From the NCBI GenBank assembly GCA_029266525.1, contig JAQSWQ010000008.1, forward strand, positions 1 to 64,000: a stretch of 64,000 bases of DNA, written 5' to 3'. Both the position numbers and the translations under genes were made by a program. The stretch comes from Microvirga sp. Its GTDB lineage: Bacteria > Pseudomonadota > Alphaproteobacteria > Rhizobiales > Beijerinckiaceae. Below are positions 16,606-24,408 of the stretch, piece by piece (within the stretch, counting starts at the first letter, position 1; the number at the start of each line of letters is the position of its first letter). The notes under the pieces were generated by a model. It saw only the letters and a program-made list of their open reading frames with translations, was not told where the DNA came from and made no database searches.

Positions 16606-18129
16606 ATGAGTTCAACGACGCCGCAGATGATCGAGCGGGGCGCGCCGGCGTCGGAGGGTGGCTCACGGCGGCGCCGGCTTGCAAAGGACGTGCGCGACGT
16701 CCGTGAGCGGCTGACCTCCTCGATCGGTCTCGAGCGCGCCTTCGACTACGAGCTCGTCCGGCTGTTCGCGCAGTACCGCACAAGCGCCTCGCTTCCGCTC
16801 TTCGGACTCGCTTCGGCGATCGGCGCCGTCGCGACGATCTGGATTCCGCTCCAAAGCACAGCCCTCTGGTTCAGCCTAGTCCTGGCCGGGATGGGGCTGA
16901 TGCTGACGCTGTCGCAGCGCTTCCTGCGCGAGGATCCCGACCGCGTCCGGCTCGAAGTCTGGCGTCGGCGCTTCATTCTCGGAGAGCTGCTGCAGGGCGC
17001 GAGCTGGGCGCTGATCATCCAGGTGTTGGTTGCCGCGCAACCTGTCGGAGCGCGCAGCTTCCTTCTCTTCATCATGGTGATGCTCGCGGCCGTCACGGCG
17101 ATGCTGTCCGCGACAATCCCGGTCGCGGTCTATGCCGGGCTCGTCCCGCTTGCCATTGCGATGCTGTCGCTCACGATCTCATCACCCGGCATGGACATGA
17201 TCATGCTGGTGGCGATGGCGGCGAGCGCTCAGGTGTTCTTTCTTTTCCTCGCCAACCGCCTTTATTCGAGCGCCGTGGCGACGCTTCAGTCCCGCGCCGA
17301 GAAGGATGCGATCTTTGCGGAGCTCGAAGAGGCGAAGGCCAACTCGGACGAGGCGCGCCGCCGAGCCGAGGAGGCGAACCTCGCGAAGTCCCGCTTCCTC
17401 GCGACCATGAGCCACGAGCTGCGGACGCCGCTCAATGCGATCCTCGGCTTCTCCGAGGTGATGAAGAACGAGGTGTTCGGGGCGCACGCCTCAGCATCGT
17501 ACAAGGAATATGCGAGCGACATCCACGGAAGCGGTCAGCATCTTCTCACCCTTATCAACGAGATCCTCGACCTCTCGCGCATCGAAGCCGGCCGTTACGA
17601 GCTGAACGAGGAAGCGGTGGCGCTGCCTTACCTGGTCGAGGATTGCCGACACATGCTGACCCTGCGGGCCAAGGCCAAGAACCAGGCTATCCGTGAGTTC
17701 GTGGACCCGAGCTTGCCGCGACTCTGGGCCGACGAGCGGGCGTTGCGCCAGATCGTGCTCAACATCCTCTCGAACGCGGTGAAGTTCACGCCGCCCGGCG
17801 GCGAGATCACGATCAAGGTCGGCTGGACCTCGTCGGGCGGCCAGTACCTCAGCGTCAAGGACACCGGCCCCGGCATCCCCGAAGACGAGATCCCGATCGT
17901 GATGTCGTCCTTCGGCCGGGGCTCGGTCGCGATCAAGACGGCGGAGCAGGGCTCGGGCCTCGGGCTGCCGATCGTGAAGGGCCTGGTCGACCTCCATGGC
18001 GGCGGGTTCCAGCTCAAATCGAAGCCGCGCGAGGGCACGGAGGTGATCGTGACCTTCCCGGCAACCCGCGTGATGGACGCCCTGGCGGCGGTGCAGCAAT
18101 CGAAAGAGCCGCGACCGCGCGCCGCCTAA
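16606..18129 (+). CDS. Membrane sensor histidine kinase, PleC/DivJ/PdhS-like
   Basis: About 507 residues from this start. Domains in order: about six hydrophobic segments (roughly residues 60-220), a coiled coil, a dimerisation/phosphoacceptor domain with M-S-H-E-L-R-T-P-L-N (phospho-His about residue 270), then an ATPase domain with N-A-V-K-F-T, D-T-G-P-G-I-P and G-S-G-L-G-L-P. The sequence around the His, with I-L-G-F-S-E-V-M and I-L-D-L-S-R-I-E-A-G-R, resembles the alphaproteobacterial kinases that act on DivK. The start is uncertain: an upstream ATG at 16552 adds an Arg/Cys-rich stretch that looks non-coding, and none of the candidates has a good ribosome site. The TAA overlaps the cobT stop. 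Confidence 0.85.
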   Translation: MSSTTPQMIERGAPASEGGSRRRRLAKDVRDVRERLTSSIGLERAFDYELVRLFAQYRTSASLPLFGLASAIGAVATIWIPLQSTALWFSLVLAGMGLMLTLSQRFLREDPDRVRLEVWRRRFILGELLQGASWALIIQVLVAAQPVGARSFLLFIMVMLAAVTAMLSATIPVAVYAGLVPLAIAMLSLTISSPGMDMIMLVAMAASAQVFFLFLANRLYSSAVATLQSRAEKDAIFAELEEAKANSDEARRRAEEANLAKSRFLATMSHELRTPLNAILGFSEVMKNEVFGAHASASYKEYASDIHGSGQHLLTLINEILDLSRIEAGRYELNEEAVALPYLVEDCRHMLTLRAKAKNQAIREFVDPSLPRLWADERALRQIVLNILSNAVKFTPPGGEITIKVGWTSSGGQYLSVKDTGPGIPEDEIPIVMSSFGRGSVAIKTAEQGSGLGLPIVKGLVDLHGGGFQLKSKPREGTEVIVTFPATRVMDALAAVQQSKEPRPRAA

Positions 18130-19160
18130 CCGGCCGCAACCTGCCGCGAGACGCCGGCCTGCTCGAAACTCGCCATACCGCGATGGCAAGCGACTGCGGC
18201 GCGGATCAGCCCAAGCGCCAGCGCCGCGCCAGAGGCCTCGCCGAGACGCATGCCGAGGGCCAGCAGCGGAACCTTGCCGAGACGCTCGAGCACCTCCTGG
18301 TGGGCCCCTTCGCCAGAAAGGTGCCCGGCGATGCAATGGTCGATGGACGCCGGGTGGAGCGCATGGAGGACCGCCGCCGCGGCGGTCGCGACATAGCCGT
18401 CGAGCACCACTGGAATGCGCTCCATGCGCGCGGCGAGGATAGCGCCGGCGACTGCCGCGACATCGCGGCCGCCGAGACGGCGCAGCACCTCGAGCGGATC
18501 GCCGAGATGGCCCTCGTGCCGCGCGAGCGCCGCCCTCACCGTCGCAACCTTGCGCGCGTAGCCCGCCTCGTCGACGCCGCTGCCGAGGCCGACCCAAGTC
18601 GCCGGCGCGCCGCCATAGAGGGCGGCGTAGATCGCCGCCGCGATGGTGGTGTTGCCGATTCCCATCTCACCGACGGCAAGGATATCCGTCCCGCCGGCGA
18701 TCGCCTCCATGCCGAATGCCATGGTGGCAACGCAGGCCCTCTCGTCCATGGCTGCGTCGTCCACGATGTCGGCGGTGGGCATGTCGAGAGCGAGATCGAA
18801 GGCCTTGAAGCCGAGGTTGTAGGTGGTGCAGATCTGGTTGATCGCGGCGCCGCCGGCCGCGAAATTCTCGAGCATCTGTCGGTTGACCTCTGGGGGGTAA
18901 GCCGAGACGCCGCGCGCCGCGACCCCGTGGCTTGCGGAAAAGACGCAGACGAGCGGGCGGTCGACCGTCGGGATCGGCTTGCCTTGCCACGCGGCAAGCC
19001 ATTCGACCAGCCATTCGAGCCGGCCCAGGCTCCCGGGAGGCTTGGTCAGCTCGCGATCGCGCGCCCGCACTGCCCGGACGGCGGCTTCGTCCGGCCCCGG
19101 CATTTGGTCGAACAGGCGGCGAACGTCCGCGAACGGGGTCGCGCCGGGGCTCACCTCCAT
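18126..19160 (-). CDS. cobT: Nicotinate-nucleotide--dimethylbenzimidazole phosphoribosyltransferase
   Basis: The protein has 344 residues, the usual CobT length. Hallmarks are T-K-P-P-G-S-L-G-R-L-E near the N-terminus, F-S-A-S-H-G-V, and V-G-E-M-G-I-G-N-T-T in mid-protein. It makes alpha-ribazole phosphate for the lower ligand of cobalamin. It is divergent from cobS across 78 bases, too short for a cobalamin riboswitch plus promoters. ATG 19160 begins the conserved protein; the open frame extends further upstream but looks non-coding. Confidence 0.95.
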   Translation of the reverse strand: MEVSPGATPFADVRRLFDQMPGPDEAAVRAVRARDRELTKPPGSLGRLEWLVEWLAAWQGKPIPTVDRPLVCVFSASHGVAARGVSAYPPEVNRQMLENFAAGGAAINQICTTYNLGFKAFDLALDMPTADIVDDAAMDERACVATMAFGMEAIAGGTDILAVGEMGIGNTTIAAAIYAALYGGAPATWVGLGSGVDEAGYARKVATVRAALARHEGHLGDPLEVLRRLGGRDVAAVAGAILAARMERIPVVLDGYVATAAAAVLHALHPASIDHCIAGHLSGEGAHQEVLERLGKVPLLALGMRLGEASGAALALGLIRAAVACHRGMASFEQAGVSRQVAAG

Positions 19161-19238
19161 GGGTATTCCTGGCTGCTTTGCTCGGCAGAACGGCAAGGCC
19201 GACCTATAAGGGGCCATGCCACCCTGGTGAAGCGGGCG

Positions 19239-20084
19239 ATGCCGCTCAAGCCATTTGCCGAAGACGCGTTGCGCCAGCTTGCCGCGGGCGGGAGGAATTT
19301 CCTGTCCGACCTCCTGCGCTGCCTGCGCTTCTATTCACGCCTTCCCGTGCCGGTGCTCGCCTCGGAGATCGAACCCTATGGGGCGCCCGATTTTGCGACC
19401 ATGCCGCGCGCGGTGCCGCTCGCGGGTGCGATCATCGGCGCCGTCGGCGCGCTCGTGCTCGCGGGCGGGCATACGCTGGGCCTAGGCGCCTGGCTCTGCG
19501 CAGCGTTTGCCGTCGCAAGCCTGACGCTCGCAACCGGTGCGTTCCATGAGGACGGTCTCGCCGACGCGGCGGATGGTCTCGGCGGCGGTGCGACGCCCGA
19601 GCGACGCCTCGAGATCATGAAGGATAGTCGCATCGGCTCCTTCGGCGGCGCGGCACTGATCCTGGCTTACCTCCTGCGCATCGGCTGCCTTGCCGAAATC
19701 CTTGCAAGGACCGATCCCTTTAGCGCGGCGGCGGCGCTCATCGTGGTCGCCGCGCTCTCCCGCACGGCCGGGCTCGTGCTGATGACCCTTCTGCCGCCTG
19801 CGCGCGTGACCGGCTCCTCCTATGTGGCGGGGCAGCCCGCGGCGGGGATCGTGGCCACCGCCTGGCTGATCTGCGGCGCGCTCGCCGTGATCGCCGGGAT
19901 TGTCGCACCCCTGCCCTGGCCTGGATTGCTCCTCGCCTTCGTTTTCGCCGGCGGCGTTGCGGTCGCGATGACGCGGCTCTCGGCTCGGCTGATCGGCGGC
20001 CAGACCGGCGACGTCGGAGGGGCCATCCAGCAGCTCGCGGAAATCGCCGCCTATCTCGGGCTCTTGATTGCGGCGCGGCCGTAA
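19239..20084 (+). CDS. cobS: Adenosylcobinamide-GDP ribazoletransferase (cobalamin synthase)
   Basis: The protein has 281 residues with five or more membrane segments. Family motifs are F-Y-S-R-L-P-V-P, G-A-F-H-E-D-G-L-A-D-A-A-D-G and K-D-S-R-I-G-S-F-G. CobS joins adenosylcobinamide-GDP to alpha-ribazole (phosphate) in the inner membrane, the step after CobT. An in-frame GTG at 19227 is an alternative start. The DUF1289 gene follows 20 bases later. Confidence 0.93.
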   Translation: MPLKPFAEDALRQLAAGGRNFLSDLLRCLRFYSRLPVPVLASEIEPYGAPDFATMPRAVPLAGAIIGAVGALVLAGGHTLGLGAWLCAAFAVASLTLATGAFHEDGLADAADGLGGGATPERRLEIMKDSRIGSFGGAALILAYLLRIGCLAEILARTDPFSAAAALIVVAALSRTAGLVLMTLLPPARVTGSSYVAGQPAAGIVATAWLICGALAVIAGIVAPLPWPGLLLAFVFAGGVAVAMTRLSARLIGGQTGDVGGAIQQLAEIAAYLGLLIAARP

Positions 20085-20104
20085 CGAGATATTCCTGAAG
20101 CCTG

Positions 20105-20299
20105 ATGACGATCTCGAGTCCCTGCATCCGCGTCTGCATCCTCGATCCCGAGACGGGCTTGTGCGAGGGCTGCGGGCGCACTCGTGACGAGATTGCCCGC
20201 TGGTATCAGCTGAGCGAGGAAGAGCGGCTCGCAATCATGAGCGGGCTCGAGGAACGCATGCGCATGGCCTGGGCCACGCCCGCCGGAGAGACCGCCTGA
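20105..20299 (+). CDS. DUF1289 small cysteine protein
   Basis: The protein has 64 residues. Its N-terminal half carries S-P-C-I-R-V-C and L-C-E-G-C-G-R-T, the Cys pattern of DUF1289, probably binding a metal. It is followed by W-Y-Q-L-S-E-E-E-R, also typical. Function unknown. The stop overlaps the ATG of the next gene (TGATG), so translation is probably coupled. Confidence 0.88.
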   Translation: MTISSPCIRVCILDPETGLCEGCGRTRDEIARWYQLSEEERLAIMSGLEERMRMAWATPAGETA

Positions 20300-20997
20300 T
20301 GCCGGGCGCCATCGGCCTTGGAATCGTGCTCTTCGCGATGGCGATCCTCGTCGCAAACTGGGGCGAAGCGCCGATCCTCGGCCTCACGCCGCACCAGTTC
20401 GCCTCGGTCGCGGCGCTTTCCGCCATGGCGCTCCTGATAGCGAGCGTCGTCATGTCGGAGTTCCGGGGCCGCTGGATCAACGGCGTGCGCGCCCTCCTCA
20501 CGTGGAGCCTGCTGATCGTGGCGCTCGTCGGCCTTTACAGCTATCGCGACGAGCTTCAGACCGTGGCAGCGCGCGTGGCTGGCGAGCTCATGCCGGGCGA
20601 AACTACGGTCGCCGCCGGAGGTGAGGTCGTGGTGACGCGACGCATGGACGGCACTTTCCTTGTGAACGGCAAGGTCAACGACCGCAATACGCGCTTCATC
20701 TTCGACACCGGTGCGACCACGGTCGTTCTGACGGGTGAGACCGCGAAGGCGCTCGGAATCGAGCCGGGGCCGCTCGGCTATACCGTGATGGTGGCGACCG
20801 CGAATGGCCGGACTCTCGCCGCGCCTGTGACGCTCGATCGCATCGCCGTAGGTTCGATCCGTGAACAGCGCGTGCGGGCCCTCGTGGCCAAACCGGGGGT
20901 GCTCCACGAGAACCTCCTCGGGATGAGCTTCCTTGACCGCCTTGCCTCCTACGAGGTTCGTCAAAATCGTCTGATCCTACGCGGCCGCGCCTCCTGA
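20299..20997 (+). CDS. Membrane-anchored retropepsin-like aspartic protease
   Basis: The protein has 232 residues. Three hydrophobic segments lie at about 1-20, 33-53 and 66-81. A soluble domain follows with the aspartic protease motif F-I-F-D-T-G-A-T-T-V-V-L (Asp about 136) and a flap-like M-V-A-T-A-N-G. It belongs to a conserved alphaproteobacterial family with a single D-T-G motif, so it must work as a dimer like retroviral proteases. The target is unknown. Confidence 0.88.
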   Translation: MPGAIGLGIVLFAMAILVANWGEAPILGLTPHQFASVAALSAMALLIASVVMSEFRGRWINGVRALLTWSLLIVALVGLYSYRDELQTVAARVAGELMPGETTVAAGGEVVVTRRMDGTFLVNGKVNDRNTRFIFDTGATTVVLTGETAKALGIEPGPLGYTVMVATANGRTLAAPVTLDRIAVGSIREQRVRALVAKPGVLHENLLGMSFLDRLASYEVRQNRLILRGRAS

Positions 20998-21059
20998 GCG
21001 CAGGTTTGCCGATCCGGCTGGCCGAGCTAAACAGCGGCGCCCGCTGATCAGGAGCCGCC

Positions 21060-22070
21060 ATGCCCCTCCCCGCCGAGATGACCGCCGTCGAGATCACCCG
21101 CCCTGGTGAGCCGGATGTGCTCAAGCCCGGGATACGCCCGCTGCCGAAGCTTGCAGAGAGCGAGGTGCTGATCGAGGTCGCGGCGGCCGGGGTCAACCGT
21201 CCGGACGTTCTGCAACGACGCGGCATGTACGAGCCGCCCCCGGGAACCACCGATATCCCGGGGCTCGAGGTGGCGGGCAGGGTCGTGTCGACGGGGCAAA
21301 AGGCGGTGCGCTGGAAAACTGGCGACTGGGTCTGTGCGCTCGTCGCGGGCGGCGGCTATGCCGAATACTGCGCCGCCCCCGAAGGCCAGTGCCTGCCGGT
21401 TCCGGACGGCTTCTCGATGGTCGAGGCCGCCTGCGTGCCCGAGACCTTCTTCACCGTCTGGACGAACGTCTTCCAGCGCGGGCGGCTCAAATCCGGCGAG
21501 AGCTTTCTCGTGCATGGCGGCTCGTCTGGCATCGGGACGACCGCGATCCAGCTCGCCAAGGCCTTCGGCGCAAAGGTCTTCGCCACGGCCGGCAACGCAG
21601 ATAAATGCGCCGCGTGCGAGAAGCTCGGCGCGGACCAGGCGATCAACTATAGGGACGAGGATTTCGTCGAAGCGATTGGTCAAGCGACCGGCGGTAAGGG
21701 TGTCGACGTGGTGCTCGATATGGTCGGAGGGGACTACATTCCGCGCAGCATCAAGGCGATGGCGATAGAAGGACGCCACGTCAGCATCGCCTTCCTGCGC
21801 GGGCCGAAGGTCGAGCTGAACGTCGAGCCGGTGATGCGCAACCGCCTGACCCTGACGGGCTCGACGCTGCGGCCGCGCTCCGTCGCCGAGAAATCGGCTA
21901 TTGGGGCGGAGCTCAGGGAGAAGGTCTGGCCGCTCCTGTCGTCTGGGAAGATCAAGCCCGTGATCTACAAGACCTTTCTGCTCGCCGAAGCCGCGCAGGC
22001 TCATGCGCTGATGGAGTCGAGCGAGCACATCGGCAAGATCGCCCTTATCACTCGGAACGAAGTGGCCTGA
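21060..22070 (+). CDS. NAD(P)H-quinone oxidoreductase, PIG3/zinc-independent MDR family
   Basis: The protein has 336 residues. N-terminal V-E-I-T-R-P-G-E-P-D-V-L and A-A-G-V-N-R-P-D-V-L-Q-R-R-G fit the medium-chain quinone reductases. The nucleotide-binding segment is V-H-G-G-S-S-G-I-G-T-T-A-I-Q-L-A-K. No catalytic zinc ligands are evident. It reduces quinones or enones with NADPH in the cytoplasm. It appears monocistronic. Confidence 0.9.
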   Translation: MPLPAEMTAVEITRPGEPDVLKPGIRPLPKLAESEVLIEVAAAGVNRPDVLQRRGMYEPPPGTTDIPGLEVAGRVVSTGQKAVRWKTGDWVCALVAGGGYAEYCAAPEGQCLPVPDGFSMVEAACVPETFFTVWTNVFQRGRLKSGESFLVHGGSSGIGTTAIQLAKAFGAKVFATAGNADKCAACEKLGADQAINYRDEDFVEAIGQATGGKGVDVVLDMVGGDYIPRSIKAMAIEGRHVSIAFLRGPKVELNVEPVMRNRLTLTGSTLRPRSVAEKSAIGAELREKVWPLLSSGKIKPVIYKTFLLAEAAQAHALMESSEHIGKIALITRNEVA

Positions 22071-22112
22071 GCGCCGTCACTAAAAAGCGTTGAGGACTCT
22101 TGGGAGGTGCCG

Positions 22113-22541
22113 ATGGGCGCGGCCAATGTGAACGATCGTTCGACCATCGAGGCGATCTATTCCCGAGAGGCGTTCGAAGCCGATGCTGCCCGGAACTCTC
22201 TGGCGAACGCGACGGTGCTGCACGGCTTGCTCATCGTCTCCGAAGTTTCCGCGAGCGGGGCCTTCGACCTCCAGCGGGCGAAACGCCAAGTCGGAGAGGG
22301 GGATCCTCTCGGTGATACGCTCTTCCTCGCGCCCTTCCGGCGCGACGCCGATGCGACAATGCAGCAGAACCCGGCCTATGGCGCGCTCGAGGAAAAACCA
22401 GGTCACGTCGGGCAAGCGACGCGGCGGAACGAAGACTACGACGCCTTCCTGGAGCGCGTCTTAGCTGCCGCTGCCGGGGCGGAGTTCAAGGAGCCGATCG
22501 GACGCCATGAGGAGCGCTTGCGTGGCTTCCGCGGCGGCTAG
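22113..22541 (+). CDS. Hypothetical protein
   Basis: The protein would have 142 residues and I do not recognise it. It has no signal peptide or membrane segment, is fairly acidic, and has many Ala, Asp, Glu and Arg. Support comes from a GGGAGG ribosome site 5 bases before ATG 22113 and from the intergenic position behind a quinone reductase. An open frame of 111 codons runs on the opposite strand but lacks such a site. It could be a lineage-specific protein or spurious. Confidence 0.5.
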   Translation: MGAANVNDRSTIEAIYSREAFEADAARNSLANATVLHGLLIVSEVSASGAFDLQRAKRQVGEGDPLGDTLFLAPFRRDADATMQQNPAYGALEEKPGHVGQATRRNEDYDAFLERVLAAAAGAEFKEPIGRHEERLRGFRGG

Positions 22542-22769
22542 GAAATCTGCGGTCCTTCCAGCCCCGATGCAAGGCCCAGCTACGCCGCCGTGCTAGATTC
22601 CGTGCGGCACCCCCACCATAGCTGGGCAAACGGTGTGCCGTGCTCAGTTGCGCCACGGGTGCCATACAATATACTAGCGCGAGTGGCCGCTCGGCTCGCA
22701 ATGAAGAACGAGGCACGAGCAGGGGTTTGCCGCTCCTGCGGATCCGGCCCCTTCAGGAGGAAATCGCCA
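22542..22769. promoter_or_regulatory. Leader and promoter region of the tct operon
   Basis: This is a 228-base non-coding gap. A -10-like TACAAT lies at 22665-22670 in a short AT-rich patch, without a convincing -35 element. AGGAGG at 22755-22760 is the ribosome site of tctC. Confidence 0.35.
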
Positions 22770-23783
22770 GTGATCAAGCAGCCTTTTCTGACGCAAACCC
22801 TGGTCGCCGCGGGCGCCCTCGGCACTGCCCTCACAGCCCTTCCTGCTGCCGCTGCATGGCAGCCAACCCGGCCGGTTGAGTTCATCGTACCCGCCGGCAC
22901 CGGCGGCGGTGCCGACCAGATGGCGCGGGTCATTCAGGGAATCGTGCAGAAGCACAGTCTGATGTCGCAGCCGCTCGTCGTCATCAACAAGTCCGGTGGT
23001 GCCGGCGCCGAAGGCTTTCTCGACGTGAAGGGCTCGGCCCGCAACCCGCACAAGATCATCATCACCCTCTCGAACCTGTTCACGACGCCGCTCGCGACGG
23101 GAGTGCCGTTCAAGTGGGAGGACATGACGCCGGTCGCGATGCTTGCCCTCGACGAATTCGTGCTCTGGGTGAACGCCAAGTCGCCTTACAAGACCGCGAA
23201 GGAATATGTCGACGCCGCCAAGGCCGCACCGCCGAACCAGTTCAAGATGGGTGGCACCGGGTCGAAGCAGGAAGACCAGATCATCACCGCCGCGATCGAG
23301 CAGCAGACCGGCGTCAAGCTCACCTACGTGCCCTACAAGGGCGGCGGCGACGTTGCGGCGCAACTCGTCGGCGGCCATGTCGATTCGAGCGTCAACAACC
23401 CGATCGAAGCGGTAGCACAATGGCGCGCCGGCGAGCTCCGGCCGCTCTGCGTGTTCGACAGCCAGCGCATCCCGCTGAAGGAGAAGGTCACGAGCGACAT
23501 GGCCTGGGGCGACATCCCCACCTGCAAGGAGCAGGGCCTCGACATCGAGTACCTGATGCTCCGCGGCATCTTCATGACCCCGAACGCCACGCCCGACCAG
23601 GTCGCCTTCTACGTCGATTTGTTCAAGAAGGTGCGGGAGACCCCCGAGTGGAAGGATTTCATGGAGAAGGGCGCCTTCAACACGACCTTCATGTCGGGCG
23701 ATCAGTACAAGGAGTGGGTCCGCAAGGCCGCCGACACGCACCGCGGGCTGATGGAAAAAGCAGGCTTCCTCGCGAAATCGTAG
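22770..23783 (+). CDS. tctC: Tripartite tricarboxylate transporter substrate-binding protein
   Basis: The precursor has 337 residues with a signal peptide (residues about 1-29, ending A-A-A-A). The mature start W-Q-P-T-R-P-V-E-F-I-V-P-A-G-T-G-G-G-A-D is the Bug/TctC hallmark, with V-P-Y-K-G-G-G-D-V-A in the second lobe. It captures a carboxylate in the periplasm for TctAB. GTG 22770 is chosen because AGGAGG lies 9 bases upstream. The neighbouring oxalate and formate genes suggest a dicarboxylate ligand, which is inference. Confidence 0.9.
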   Translation: MIKQPFLTQTLVAAGALGTALTALPAAAAWQPTRPVEFIVPAGTGGGADQMARVIQGIVQKHSLMSQPLVVINKSGGAGAEGFLDVKGSARNPHKIIITLSNLFTTPLATGVPFKWEDMTPVAMLALDEFVLWVNAKSPYKTAKEYVDAAKAAPPNQFKMGGTGSKQEDQIITAAIEQQTGVKLTYVPYKGGGDVAAQLVGGHVDSSVNNPIEAVAQWRAGELRPLCVFDSQRIPLKEKVTSDMAWGDIPTCKEQGLDIEYLMLRGIFMTPNATPDQVAFYVDLFKKVRETPEWKDFMEKGAFNTTFMSGDQYKEWVRKAADTHRGLMEKAGFLAKS

Positions 23784-23794
23784 CGGAAGCTGAG

Positions 23795-23822
23795 GCGCTC
23801 CGGCGGGCGATCGTCGGAGCGC
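23795..23822 (+). repeat. Stem-loop between tctC and tctB
   Basis: An 8-bp perfect inverted repeat (23795-23802 with 23815-23822) with a 12-base loop lies just after the tctC stop and has no T-run. In binding-protein operons such stem-loops often protect the 3' end of the first cistron, raising binding-protein level over the membrane subunits. Confidence 0.45.
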
Positions 23823-23856
23823 TCCTTCGCGCTCAGTCGGACCCGATCGGCCCCAC

Positions 23857-24360
23857 ATGTCACCTCAAGAGCATGGCGAGACCACAATCTCGAACCGGAC
23901 GATGGAACTCGTCATCGCCGGGCTTTTCATCGCTGTCGCGATTCTGGTGATGTATGACAATTGGCGCATCGGCGCGCGTTGGGCATCCGACGGGCCGCAG
24001 GCGGGGTATTTCCCGTTCTACATCGGCCTCATCATGTTCATCGCGAGCACGACCACGTTTGTCCTGAACCTGCTCGCGCGTTCTGACGCTTCCTCGAACT
24101 TCGTGGACAGGTCGCAGCTGACGCAGGTGCTACAGGTTTTCATGCCGACGGTCGTCTTCGTCGTCCTGATCGGAGTGCTCGGGATCTACGTTGCTGCCGC
24201 AATCTTCATCACCTTCTTCATGTCGTGGCTGGGCAAATATCCGATCTACAAGATCGCGCCGATCGCGGTGCTCATCCCTCTGTTCCTGTTTCTGATGTTC
24301 GAAATCTGGTTCCTGGTTCCATTGCCGAAAGGGCCGCTCGAGACCGCGCTCGGCTACTAA
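23857..24360 (+). CDS. tctB: Tripartite tricarboxylate transporter small membrane subunit
   Basis: The protein has 167 residues with four hydrophobic segments (about 17-36, 52-71, 92-110, 113-128 and a final one near 135-155 that may be joined). The loop G-P-Q-A-G-Y-F-P-F-Y-I-G is a TctB signature. It pairs with TctA in the membrane. It lies between tctC and tctA in the standard C-B-A order. Confidence 0.88.
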   Translation: MSPQEHGETTISNRTMELVIAGLFIAVAILVMYDNWRIGARWASDGPQAGYFPFYIGLIMFIASTTTFVLNLLARSDASSNFVDRSQLTQVLQVFMPTVVFVVLIGVLGIYVAAAIFITFFMSWLGKYPIYKIAPIAVLIPLFLFLMFEIWFLVPLPKGPLETALGY

Positions 24361-24408
24361 GGACCGCGCAGCCACCAAGCGCGAGCCACGCCTCACCGGA
24401 GAAGCCCT

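Noticed and set aside
18183-19238. Upstream extension of the cobS reading frame
   Set aside because: It lies antisense to cobT and the translation has no family resemblance; CobS begins at 19239 or 19227.
19161-19238. Cobalamin riboswitch between cobT and cobS
   Set aside because: The 78-base divergent gap is too short for a cobalamin riboswitch (about 200 bases) and shows no B12-box-like sequence.
22080-22415. A 111-codon frame on the minus strand opposite the hypothetical protein
   Set aside because: It lacks a ribosome site and family motifs, whereas the plus-strand frame has GGGAGG at good spacing.
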